From positions 1-21,744 of the forward strand of contig CAYJPA010000094.1 in NCBI GenBank assembly GCA_964371945.1: a DNA stretch of 21,744 nucleotides, given 5' to 3'. Every line of letters begins with the position of its first letter. Positions within the stretch are counted from its first letter, which is position 1. The position numbers and the translations under genes were made by a program. This DNA is from CAYJPA01 sp964371945 (lineage in GTDB: Bacteria > Chloroflexota > Chloroflexia > Thermomicrobiales > UBA6265). Positions 7,038 to 14,261 of this stretch are shown here, piece by piece. The notes beneath the pieces were generated by a model, which was given only the letters and a program-made list of their open reading frames with translations, searched no databases and was not told the origin of the DNA.

Positions 7038-7787
7038 ATGCATGTTCTTTGTGCGGTGGAACAGAATGGATTCGATCATTGTGTGACAGTGTTTACGACT
7101 GAACCGGCGATGAGAAAGAAATCGGCGGCATTCCTGCTTCTGTTCACGGGCGCGAGCATGCTGGTCGGATTCCTATGGAATTTGCTCTTTGGACAGATTG
7201 TTTCGCTCCACCCTGAACAGATCGGTGACTGGCTCAACGGCCCGGGTCCGTGGGCGCCGCTCGTGTTTGTTGCTGCCATGGCGTGCGCGGTTGTGATCTC
7301 GCCGATTCCCTCCGTTCCCCTGGACATCGCCGCCGGACTTGCGTTTGGCTGGTTCTGGGGAACGGTCCACACCTTGATCGGAGCCGAGATTGGCGCAATC
7401 GTCGCGTTTTTGATTGCCCGGCGTCTTGGGTGACCGTGGCTCATGGGCCGCTTACCTCAATCGACAATGGCGAAAATCGACGAGCTTGCCCAGCGGCTGG
7501 GCGTCCGAGCGCTGTTGGTCATGCGGCTAATGCCGGTCTTCAATTTCGACTGGGTGAGTTATGCGGCGGGGTTGACCGCCGTCTCACTGCCCGTGTTTAC
7601 CGTTGCCACCTTCGTTGGCATGATCCCCGCCGTGATCGCGATCGTGGCGGTCGGCGCCACGCTTACGGATAACTTGGTCTTCTCCGGAGCACTTGTTGCA
7701 GGCATGGTCATGCTTGCATTGGGACCTCTGCTCCTCCCCTGGCTTCCGGTAACCCATAAAAAAGAGAGGAAACCGAATGAGCACTGA
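7038..7787 (+). pseudogene. TVP38/TMEM64 (VTT-domain) membrane protein with in-frame UGA
   Basis: One continuous frame encodes a TVP38/DedA-like membrane protein of about 249 codons, interrupted by TGA at 7431-7433. Before it are PLDIAAGLAFGWFWGTV and FLIARRLG; after it PW..., then ALLVMRLMPVFNFDWVSYAAGL, the typical second half of the family. Relatives usually carry Arg after ARRLG, so CGA to TGA by one base change would explain the stop. A sequencing error or readthrough are alternatives. The start is not settled: ATG 7038 or ATG 7110, neither with a clear ribosome site. The 3' end overlaps the oxidoreductase start by 11 bases. In many bacteria this domain is fused to, or encoded beside, such an oxidoreductase. 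Confidence 0.75.
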
Positions 7788-9207
7788 GTCGAGTCACGTT
7801 TTCGACGCAATCGTGATCGGAGGCGGGACAGCCGGGATAACCGCGGCGAGGGAAATTGCACGCCGGCGCCGTCGGGTGGTGCTGATCGAGGCAGATCGAA
7901 CCGGCGGGGACTGCCTTTACACCGGTTGCGTGCCGAGCAAGAGCCTGATCGCGACGGCCCGGTTGGTCGCCGGAATCCGAAGAGCCGCGGAGTATGGTGT
8001 GATTGTCCAGGATCCGGTGCTCGATTTCGGCCGGGTGATGGCCCGGAAAACAAGGATCATCGGCCAGATTGGCAAAGTCGACTCACCAGAGGCGCTCGAA
8101 GCGGCAGGCGTAAACGTCGTGACGGGTAATGCGCGATTCCTCGATTCAAACACCGTCGCCGTTGGCGGCCGGAAAATGCAGTCGCGGCGGATCGTTATTG
8201 CGACCGGCTCGCGTCCGGCGATTCCGCCAATCCCCGGGCTCAAGAGCGCCGGGTATCTCACCAATGAGGAGATCCTCTCGCTCAGTCGCCTGCCGTCACG
8301 GCTGGCCGTGATCGGCGCGGGACCGATCGGTTTGGAGCTGGGACAAGTCTTTCTGCGATTTGGCAGCCAGGTGACGGTGATCGAGCAGGCGAATCGCGTC
8401 CTTTCACGCGATGACCACGAGGTAGCGTCGGTGCTCGGCCGAACCCTCGCCGAAGAGGGTCTGGAGCTGATCGTCGGACGCGCCGTGACCGGTGTCGAGC
8501 GCGCGGGCGCCAGCAAGCGGTTGCACATCGCCAGCATCGAAAACGTCACCCAAATGGTCGAGGTCGACGAAATCCTGGTCGCGACCGGGCGGACTCCGAA
8601 CATTGAGGATCTCGATCTCGCCGCTGCCGGAATCGAGACGGGACCAACAGGAATTCGCGTCGATCGCCGAATGCGAACGAGTGCCAAACACATTTTTGCC
8701 TGCGGCGATGTCGTGGGTCCTCCGTTTTTCACGCACGTCGCCGAGGACCAGGCGCGAACAGTGGCGGCCGGCGTCCTTGGTCACAGATCGAACTGGAATG
8801 GACGTGGGGTCCCCTGGGTCACCTTCACCGACCCCGAGGTGGCGGGTGTTGGGATGACAGAGGCGGCAGCGAAGGAACGATATGGAAACAAACTGGAGGT
8901 TTTGCGGTTGCCGTTCGAGTATGTCGACCGCGCGATGACGGAAGGGGTTGCGACCGGCCTGATCAAGGTCTTGTTGGCTCCCGGCTGGGCGCGTGGACAC
9001 ATCGGTGGCGAGATCGTCGGCGCACACATCGTTGGTGCAAACGCCGGAGAGATGATCCAGCAGTTCGCGTTTCAGATCGCCTGGCGATTGCCGGCGGGCC
9101 TGCTGGCCAAGACTGTTCAGGCTTACCCGACTTATTCCCTTGGCGGCCGGCAGGCGATCGGGCTGCACTGGACAAGTGACCCGAAAAGGGATCACGCATC
9201 GGACTGA
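7777..9207 (+). CDS. FAD-dependent pyridine nucleotide-disulfide oxidoreductase (MerA/Lpd-like)
   Basis: A 476-residue class I flavin disulfide reductase. The FAD-binding motif is VIGGGTAG (residues 13-20), the redox disulfide is GGDCLYTGCVPSKSLI (Cys46, Cys51), the NAD(P)H site is VIGAGPIGLELG, and the second FAD motif is HIFACGDV. The dimer domain ends with QAYPTYSLGG, so Tyr stands where dihydrolipoamide dehydrogenases have the catalytic His, as in mercuric reductases. It nevertheless lacks a heavy-metal domain and the C-terminal Cys pair of MerA, so Hg(II) reduction should not be assumed. GAGAGGA sits six bases ahead of ATG 7777. The overlap with the TVP38-like gene suggests coupled function; the substrate is unknown. 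Confidence 0.88.
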   Translation: MSTESSHVFDAIVIGGGTAGITAAREIARRRRRVVLIEADRTGGDCLYTGCVPSKSLIATARLVAGIRRAAEYGVIVQDPVLDFGRVMARKTRIIGQIGKVDSPEALEAAGVNVVTGNARFLDSNTVAVGGRKMQSRRIVIATGSRPAIPPIPGLKSAGYLTNEEILSLSRLPSRLAVIGAGPIGLELGQVFLRFGSQVTVIEQANRVLSRDDHEVASVLGRTLAEEGLELIVGRAVTGVERAGASKRLHIASIENVTQMVEVDEILVATGRTPNIEDLDLAAAGIETGPTGIRVDRRMRTSAKHIFACGDVVGPPFFTHVAEDQARTVAAGVLGHRSNWNGRGVPWVTFTDPEVAGVGMTEAAAKERYGNKLEVLRLPFEYVDRAMTEGVATGLIKVLLAPGWARGHIGGEIVGAHIVGANAGEMIQQFAFQIAWRLPAGLLAKTVQAYPTYSLGGRQAIGLHWTSDPKRDHASD

Positions 9208-9269
9208 TCAGCCCTTGTTATGTCGCATCACGATCACCCGCGGTGAATCACGACTGCCCGATACAACTG

Positions 9270-9298
9270 AATGGGAGACCCAGGCTGGGTCTCCCATT
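9270..9298 (+). terminator. Hairpin after oxidoreductase gene
   Basis: AATGGGAGACCCA and TGGGTCTCCCATT form a perfect 13-bp stem around a GGC loop, 62 bases after the oxidoreductase stop and between two convergent genes. No T-tract follows, so it may act as a bidirectional transcript end or RNA stabiliser rather than a classical terminator. Confidence 0.6.
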
Positions 9299-9327
9299 CG
9301 TGCGATTCACTATCTGCCTGCGCGATA

Positions 9328-9528
9328 CTAACGCGGCCGGAAGCTCAGCACATTCCGGTAGCTCATCTTGACCGTACCGTCCTCCTGTTCAGCCGGCATC
9401 AGGACGGCGCCATTGGCTCGTCCTTCGCCCCACTCGGGACTGGACAGAACGCATGAGAATGCCATGATTCCGTCAGGTCCCATGGGAAGGATCGGGGAGC
9501 CGAACGTTAATGGATCAAGATCGGTTCT
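9328..9528 (-). pseudogene. Frameshifted C-terminal part of the secreted protein gene
   Basis: This is an open frame of 66 codons with no start of its own and no ribosome site at its internal ATG (9483). It overlaps the end of the secreted-protein frame by 22 bases in the minus-one frame. Its sequence looks like real protein: it includes FGSPILPMGPDG, MAFSCVLSSPEWGEG and YRNVLSFRPR, then TAG. The simplest reading is that it was once the C-terminal domain of the gene ending at 9507, separated by a one-base insertion or equivalent. A programmed minus-one frameshift is less likely, since no slippery heptamer is apparent. Confidence 0.45.
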
Positions 9529-10073
9529 TCACCCGTGTCAATGTTGTAGTCGCCGAAGACGATGATTGAGCCGGCCGGAACTTCGACGCCTTCGTCGCCA
9601 CCCCAGGCGCCGTTGAGCACAGCGCCCCCGTCTCCAATGACGACTGACCAGCCGCCGTCACGAACGACCCAGCCTTCCGCCGGAACGTCGCGTCCAGCGA
9701 TCGTGTAGGCGCGATATTCGATCCGCGGATCGACCATGAAGCCGGCGGTATCGAACGTGGCGTTGTCGGCCGTCTTGACACCTTCGACCGCATCAACACT
9801 CGTGAAGTCGATACCGTACGTGTCGCGGAAGAATGCTTCCGCCCGCTGGAGCTCAGCCGCGACGTCCGCTTCAGAGCGACCCATGATCTCGGATTGGAAC
9901 TTGGCGCCGCTAGCTGCATTCGGCACGCTGGGGTCGTATTGGCCGTTTGCCATGTACACGAGGTAGCCGTCGAAGTTCGCGGGAGCCGAATCTTGGGCCC
10001 GAACGGTTCCGGGAAGAGCCAGGCCAAGCGCCATGAGTGCCAGCAGTACGCCAAACAACTTGATTCGTTTCAT
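9507..10073 (-). CDS. Secreted protein of unknown function, probably truncated
   Basis: A 188-residue protein that I do not recognise. A clear Sec signal peptide begins MKRIKLFGVLLALMALGLAL and ends near VRAQDS, giving a mature extracytoplasmic protein. The remainder is acidic and beta-rich in appearance, with GRSEADVAAELQRAEAFF as the only evident helix and WVVRDGGWSVVIGDGG towards the end. No cysteines or catalytic motifs stand out. The frame ends with EEPILIH, and protein-like coding continues in another frame (9328-9528). The start at 10073 has only a weak GGTGG. A CRP-type dyad lies 84 bases upstream (10157-10172). Confidence 0.7.
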   Translation of the reverse strand: MKRIKLFGVLLALMALGLALPGTVRAQDSAPANFDGYLVYMANGQYDPSVPNAASGAKFQSEIMGRSEADVAAELQRAEAFFRDTYGIDFTSVDAVEGVKTADNATFDTAGFMVDPRIEYRAYTIAGRDVPAEGWVVRDGGWSVVIGDGGAVLNGAWGGDEGVEVPAGSIIVFGDYNIDTGEEPILIH

Positions 10074-10156
10074 TTGGAAACCACCGTTTTTTCGAGCTCA
10101 GGCAAACCCATACGGTTCACCTGGTGACGACGAAATCGAGGCGTCCTCTTTTCACA

Positions 10157-10172
10157 TGTAAGCGTCACTACC
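10157..10172 (+). promoter_or_regulatory. CRP/FNR-type operator upstream of secreted-protein gene
   Basis: TGTAAGCGTCACTACC fits TGTAAG-N6-TAC. It lies 84 bases ahead of the minus-strand secreted-protein start. With 10373-10388 it forms a pair of near-identical sites 216 bases apart in one 400-base divergent intergenic region, which otherwise holds no gene I can see. Confidence 0.5.
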
Positions 10173-10372
10173 GGTCTTTGAAAACGAATTTCGACGGTCC
10201 AGGAGGCTCCAACGCGAGCTGGTTGGTCCGGGACGTGATCACGAGAGCTGGAAATGGGTGATCAATCGACGCTAATGACGTGGTGCTCCACACCGCTTCC
10301 ACAACAACTCCCACGGCGGAGCCGGAGCCGGAATGCCAAACACATTCACTCCCAGCCGCATCGATTTCGCTA

Positions 10373-10388
10373 TGTAAGCATCATTACC
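10373..10388 (+). promoter_or_regulatory. CRP/FNR-type operator upstream of Met-rich/deiodinase operon
   Basis: TGTAAGCATCATTACC fits TGTAAG-N6-TAC and matches 10157-10172 at 14 of 16 positions. It ends 85 bases before the start of the Met-rich membrane protein gene, which is followed by the deiodinase-like selenoprotein gene. Confidence 0.55.
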
Positions 10389-10473
10389 GCCTGAATCAAA
10401 CACCACGGTCATGATCGAATCGACAACCGACGACTTTGCGGTGGTTAATTCAAACAGGACGAGAGGATTTGAC

Positions 10474-10929
10474 ATGGATTGGGCAAGTGCAATCATCGCG
10501 GGTATCGTCGCGACTGGCGTTATGACCGTACTTATGGCGATGGGAACGAGCATGGGCATACACATGGACATGCCGAAGATGCTGGGAGCGATGTTCGTCG
10601 ATCCCGGTAGCTCCATGGTTTCAAAAATCGGCTTAGCCGTCCACATCATGATGGGCGTCGCGTTCGCGATCATCTACGCGGCGCTCTTCGACGCCCTGGA
10701 TGTCGATGCATCCCTGGCATGGGGCGCGCTATTCGGCGCTGGCCACGGCATAGTGGCTGGAATGGGGATGGGGATGATGCCGATGATGCACCCCCGGATG
10801 GGAGAAGGGGAGGGTCTGCCAGTCCCGGGCCCATTCGGCGTAAAACTCGGTATGATGGCGCCGGTTGGCCTTATCGTTCTGCACGTCATATTCGGGACGA
10901 TCGTTGGCGGAATCTATAGCCCATCCTAA
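10474..10929 (+). CDS. Met-rich polytopic membrane protein of unknown function
   Basis: A 151-residue membrane protein with about four hydrophobic segments: ASAIIAGIVATGVMTVLMAM near the start, AVHIMMGVAFAIIYAALF in the middle, a glycine-rich segment, and a C-terminal GLIVLHVIFGTIVGGIY. It is strongly enriched in Met and His, with GMGMGMMPMMHPRMGEGEG in the loop before the last segment and MGTSMGIHMDMPKM after the first. Such clusters can bind soft metals, but this is an inference. It may belong to a DUF6789-like or YagU-like group; I am not sure. ATG 10474 has GAGAGG seven bases ahead, better than the longer frame from 10411. The deiodinase-like gene follows after 59 bases, probably in the same transcript. 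Confidence 0.75.
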   Translation: MDWASAIIAGIVATGVMTVLMAMGTSMGIHMDMPKMLGAMFVDPGSSMVSKIGLAVHIMMGVAFAIIYAALFDALDVDASLAWGALFGAGHGIVAGMGMGMMPMMHPRMGEGEGLPVPGPFGVKLGMMAPVGLIVLHVIFGTIVGGIYSPS

Positions 10930-10988
10930 GGTACGGCATCCGTTTGACGATTGCCGCGGCCACTTACCACGAGAGGAACATACGAATC

Positions 10989-11759
10989 ATGAGGGCATCG
11001 GACTACAACTATGCGATTTTCCCGCCGGACGATGATGTTGAGGCGTTTACCGGCTTCGCGAGCCGCCTAAAGATCGTTGAAACAGCTCCGGATCCTGCTC
11101 TCCAGGATCTTGATTCCAGAGAATCCGTTCGACTGAGCGACTATTCACGCCAGGGATTGACCGTCGTTGAGTTCGGTTCGCTCACCTGACCATACTGTGG
11201 ACTGGCGTGCCCAGCCCTTGACGACCTGGCCGATAGGTACGCGGCTCAAGCGGTTCAATCGGTGTTCGTCTATGTGCGTGAAGCTCATCCCGGTGAAATC
11301 TATTCGCAGCATGACACGTTTGAACGCAAGATCGAGAACGCCACCGCGTTTCAACGGTTGTTTGCCATTCGCCGGCCAATCCTTATCGATGATCTGGCCG
11401 GCACGGCGCACAACGCATTCGGCCGATTGCCAAACATGACATACATCCTTGCCCCAGGGAATCGCGTCGTCTTTCGTTCAGATTGGACGGATCCCTCGAC
11501 GGTTCAGACCGCCCTCGATTACTTGCTCGCCGTACGGCAGCAACGTCGCGAAGGCACACGGCTTGCTCCGTTCTATGCGGAGATCGAGGGCGGGCGATGG
11601 GTTGACCAGGCCGCGTTCGACGCCGGGCTAGCTCGAAATGGTCCGAGGTCTGTCTCCGAGTTCCGCGAGGCACAGGCGCGTTGGGCAAGGGGCGAGCATC
11701 TCGGCGGTTTGAACCGGCGACAAGACGCCAAATCCGATGCGGCTGACCGGGAGCGCTAG
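10989..11759 (+). CDS. Deiodinase-like redoxin, probable selenoprotein (Sec at UGA 11187)
   Basis: Read through the in-frame TGA at 11187-11189, this gene encodes 256 residues of the thyroxine 5'-deiodinase-like thioredoxin-fold family. The strand VVEFGSLT runs directly into the UGA, then PYCGLACPALDDLADRY, VFVYVREAHPGE, RPILIDDLAG and MTYILAPGNRVVFRSDW. Animal deiodinases carry selenocysteine at exactly this place (FGSCT-Sec-PPF), and bacterial relatives have Sec or Cys, so residue 67 is almost certainly Sec. A SECIS-like hairpin follows. Sec67-Pro-Tyr-Cys70 forms a redox pair, with Cys74 nearby. No signal peptide is evident. ATG 10989 has AGAGGA about eleven bases ahead. The substrate is unknown; peroxide, thiol or organohalide reduction are possible. 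Automated annotation would split it into 10944-11189 and 11262-11759. Confidence 0.85.
11187..11217 (+). promoter_or_regulatory. Sec UGA codon with bacterial SECIS-like hairpin
   Basis: After the UGA, nine bases lead into GGACTGG (11199-11205), loop CGTGC (11206-11210) and CCAGCCC (11211-11217). The stem has six pairs and one A-C mismatch. The apical loop is five bases with G as its second base, and starts 17 bases after the UGA. This fits the published bacterial SECIS rules (short loop with an early G, 16-37 bases from UGA). It would recruit SelB with Sec-tRNA. Confidence 0.7.
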
Positions 11760-12473
11760 TGAGGCAGAGAACCCACCGCTCTCAGTGCTCGAAGGGTCGA
11801 TTCCTTGGATACATATGCAGTTATGGCTGTCGCTTTCAGCGTTATCTGTCGTTGTTCTTCAGCGGTGATTGACGCGGTTGAGAACGTACGGTGTCCGACG
11901 GTTCCGCGGCGTGGCGGCGAAGCGGGTGTCCGCGAGATTTTCGGCAGAATCCATTCGCTACGTCGTTTTCGTCCGTCATGTCGGAAGCCACCCTACCATC
12001 GGTGTTTCGCTCCAAGAGGTAGGGAACAGACACACAACAGTTCGACCGGATCGCTCATTGGACATCGTTGTTGACGCTGGCGAAGTGATCACTGGGCACC
12101 GGCGACCACTGGGTCACCATCGTTCAGACCAAATCCCGAAAAACTCGCGGACACCCGTCGAAACGCGCCGCTGAACGTTGACCGCAACATCTTGATAATG
12201 TGCAGAGAGAATATCCATTATATGGAGTGTTTCGGCGATCCGAGGTTCTGGCTACTTGTCAATTGCAGAGCCATCTGGCGGTGCTTCTTGGGAGCTTTGT
12301 GGCGGCGGCGTCAATGCCCGTCTCCGCCGTTCGGGCGGTGACGCTCGGCCGAGGCCGTCGGCAACGCAAGGTCCGCGCACGGGTCGAGGTAGGCTAAGAT
12401 GATGGGGAGGCGTCCTGCAGAACCGGGGCCGCCCGCTGCCGCCGATGTTGCCGTGACCGCCGGGAGGTCGCCG
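11760..12473. other. Long intergenic region ahead of LLM gene
   Basis: I see no convincing gene in these 714 bases. A short direct repeat is present, CACTGGGCACC (12090-12100) and CACTGGGTCACC (12107-12118), which vaguely resembles repeats at insertion-sequence ends. From about 12290 the base composition shifts to much higher GC, continuing through the next gene, so a transfer boundary may lie near here. Confidence 0.4.
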
Positions 12474-13433
12474 ATGGCTCCGATGCGCTTCGGGATCATG
12501 AGCTTCTGCCAGGCTCCCTACGAGGAGCTTGTCCGGCGCTTCCGTGCCGCCGAGGAGTTGGGTTTCGCCAGCGCCTGGGTCGACGACGACATCCTCACGC
12601 CGGGGTACGTCGACTTCGAGTCGTGGACGCTTCTCGCCGCCCTGGCGCGCGAAACCTCCCGCCTCCGGCTCGGCACCCTCGTGACCGTGCTCCCCTTCCG
12701 TCATCCCACCTTCCTCGCCGCCCAGGTCGTCACCCTCGACCACCTCACCGGCGGTCGTGCCGAACTCGGCTTCGGAGCCGGCGGGCCGCCGAACAACTAC
12801 GCCGCGTTCGGTCAGGCCGACTGGTCGCCGCAGGAGCGTGCCGAGCGACTGGAGGAGCAGGCCGCGATCCTCGCCTCGCTCTTACGCGGCGAACCGGTCG
12901 CTTTCGAGGGGCGACATTACACGGTCCAGGGCGCCCAGTTGTCGCTCCCGGTGCAGCGGCCGCGCCCTCCCTTCATCGTCGCGGCCCACGGCGACCGCGG
13001 GCTGCGGGTGGCGGCGCGGCACGCCGACGGCTGGAACAGCCTCGGCGGTCAGCCGTACCGGATCGCCCAGGACCCGAGCAAGCGAATACCCTTGGCCGAC
13101 GCGGTGGCCAACACAAAGCGCCTGAGCGAACGCCTTGACGGGTTTTGCCGGGAGGTCGGGCGCGACCCGGCGACGCTGCGGCGGTCGGTGCTGGCCTACC
13201 GGCCGCTCGCCGACCCGCTCGCCTCGCTCGACGCTTTTGATGAGTACGCCGGCCGCTACCGCGAGATCGGCATCGACGAGGTGGTCTTCTACTGGCCGCC
13301 GCTCGACAACCTCTTCCCGCGGCGGCCGGGATCGCCGGTCGAGCGGCCAGTCTACGAGGCGGCACTGCCGGTCTCGCCAGCGCAGCAGGCCGCCTTCGAG
13401 CGAATCGCGGCGGAGCGGATCACATCCGGCTGA
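12474..13433 (+). CDS. LLM-class (luciferase-like) flavin-dependent oxidoreductase
   Basis: A 319-residue protein of the bacterial luciferase-like monooxygenase family, which uses reduced flavin (FMN or F420) supplied from outside the polypeptide. The TIM-barrel landmarks are RFGIMSFCQAPYEELV at the start, RLRLGTLVTVLPFRHP, AAQVVTLDHLTGGRAELGFGAGG, the FEGRHYTVQGAQLSLPVQRP block and PFIVAAHGDRGLRVAARHADGWN. Start ATG 12474 has GGGAGG six bases ahead; an upstream ATG at 12399 adds 25 residues of low-complexity sequence. The gene is far richer in GC than its neighbours and stands alone between two long gaps, suggesting transfer. The substrate cannot be told from sequence. Confidence 0.88.
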   Translation: MAPMRFGIMSFCQAPYEELVRRFRAAEELGFASAWVDDDILTPGYVDFESWTLLAALARETSRLRLGTLVTVLPFRHPTFLAAQVVTLDHLTGGRAELGFGAGGPPNNYAAFGQADWSPQERAERLEEQAAILASLLRGEPVAFEGRHYTVQGAQLSLPVQRPRPPFIVAAHGDRGLRVAARHADGWNSLGGQPYRIAQDPSKRIPLADAVANTKRLSERLDGFCREVGRDPATLRRSVLAYRPLADPLASLDAFDEYAGRYREIGIDEVVFYWPPLDNLFPRRPGSPVERPVYEAALPVSPAQQAAFERIAAERITSG

Positions 13434-13650
13434 GCGAGCTGGGTGCTCGGACCTCGCCAGACATTCGAGGGCAACGCGGAAGCGGGCCCCGGGACCGGGC
13501 TGCAAGGATCCCTCCATCCCGCGGGAGCATCCCCCGCCAAATGGCGCTCGAAAGCCCCCGCCTCTTTTCGTCCAAAATGACACGCAGGCCCGCGTTTCCC
13601 TACGACACCTAACCCTGAAGATCAGCGACAGTACGTGTTGGGAATGAAAT

Positions 13651-14103
13651 ATGGCCATCGTGATTGGTGGCGCCGTTCTCGTTCGTTGGATAAGCCGGTA
13701 TCGGCCGATGGAGTATCTCGTGGGAGCCAAGCGATTCGTCGAACTCACAAATCTCGCGGAGCTCGACGATGTCTTCGAATCCACCAACCGGCAGTCGAAC
13801 GTTTTGTTCCTGCACGATCCGTGGTGCCCAGTCAGTGCGCTGGCAACGCGGCAAATGGCCCAACTCGATCGATCCATCATGGCGGTCGACGTCAGCCGGC
13901 AACGTGATTTGTCGCGTGAGATCGAGAGACGAACCGGCATTCGGCACGAATCCCCGCGGGCGATCGTAATAAACGGCGGGGTCGCGGTGTGGGACGCATC
14001 GCACGCCAGTATCGACAGCAGATCCATTTCACTCGTGATGGGAGAAGCGAACGACGGCGATCCTCCCGGCTCCTTCATGGCCGGACAAGAGTCAGCTCCT
14101 TAG
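13651..14103 (+). CDS. YtxJ/BrxC-like (DUF2847) monothiol thioredoxin-fold protein
   Basis: A 150-residue protein of the YtxJ family, linked in Firmicutes to bacillithiol-dependent debacillithiolation. The core carries VLFLHDPWCPVSALATRQM (single Cys59 in a CPVS motif), then GIRHESPRAIVINGGVAVW and DASHASI, which are very characteristic of the family. No second cysteine is present, so a monothiol mechanism is expected. The first 20 residues contain a short hydrophobic stretch before MEYLVGAKRF and may not be translated; ATG 13651 has only a weak GGAAT upstream and ATG 13708 is an alternative. Whether this organism makes bacillithiol or another low-molecular-weight thiol is not visible here. 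Confidence 0.8.
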   Translation: MAIVIGGAVLVRWISRYRPMEYLVGAKRFVELTNLAELDDVFESTNRQSNVLFLHDPWCPVSALATRQMAQLDRSIMAVDVSRQRDLSREIERRTGIRHESPRAIVINGGVAVWDASHASIDSRSISLVMGEANDGDPPGSFMAGQESAP

Positions 14104-14120
14104 CCCCAAACGCGGACGAG

Positions 14121-14157
14121 ACCAGTGATTGTCGCTTGTCGACGAGGCACTGGTTTT
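14121..14157 (+). terminator. Intrinsic terminator after YtxJ-like gene
   Basis: ACCAGTG (14121-14127) pairs with CACTGGT (14148-14154), with an inner GTCG/CGAC pairing, followed by a run of four T residues. It lies 18 bases after the stop codon, between two convergent genes. Confidence 0.6.
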
Positions 14158-14261
14158 GATCTTCGCAGCTCGCGGATTCAGCGAACGAAGCGGAGATGCG
14201 GGATCGTCGCCAGATTGGTCTATCGCTCGTGAAGCAAGGATCGGTGTCGAATTTCCGTCGA

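Noticed and set aside
7434..7475. Possible SECIS after the UGA in the TVP38-like gene
   Set aside because: The only stem starts two bases after the UGA, outside the usual distance, and the protein family has no redox residue at this position.
7777..9207. Naming the flavoprotein mercuric reductase
   Set aside because: It lacks the heavy-metal domain and the C-terminal Cys pair, and no other mer genes are nearby.
9507..9528. Programmed minus-one frameshift in the secreted-protein gene
   Set aside because: No slippery heptamer or downstream pseudoknot is apparent in the overlap; a mutation or sequence error is simpler.
11805..12174. Plus-strand open frames in the gap before the LLM gene
   Set aside because: They are Arg-rich, without ribosome sites or family resemblance, as expected of non-coding GC-rich DNA.
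13435..13449. CGAGC/GCTCG hairpin right after the LLM stop
   Set aside because: The stem is only five pairs and no T-tract follows, so a terminator call is not supported.
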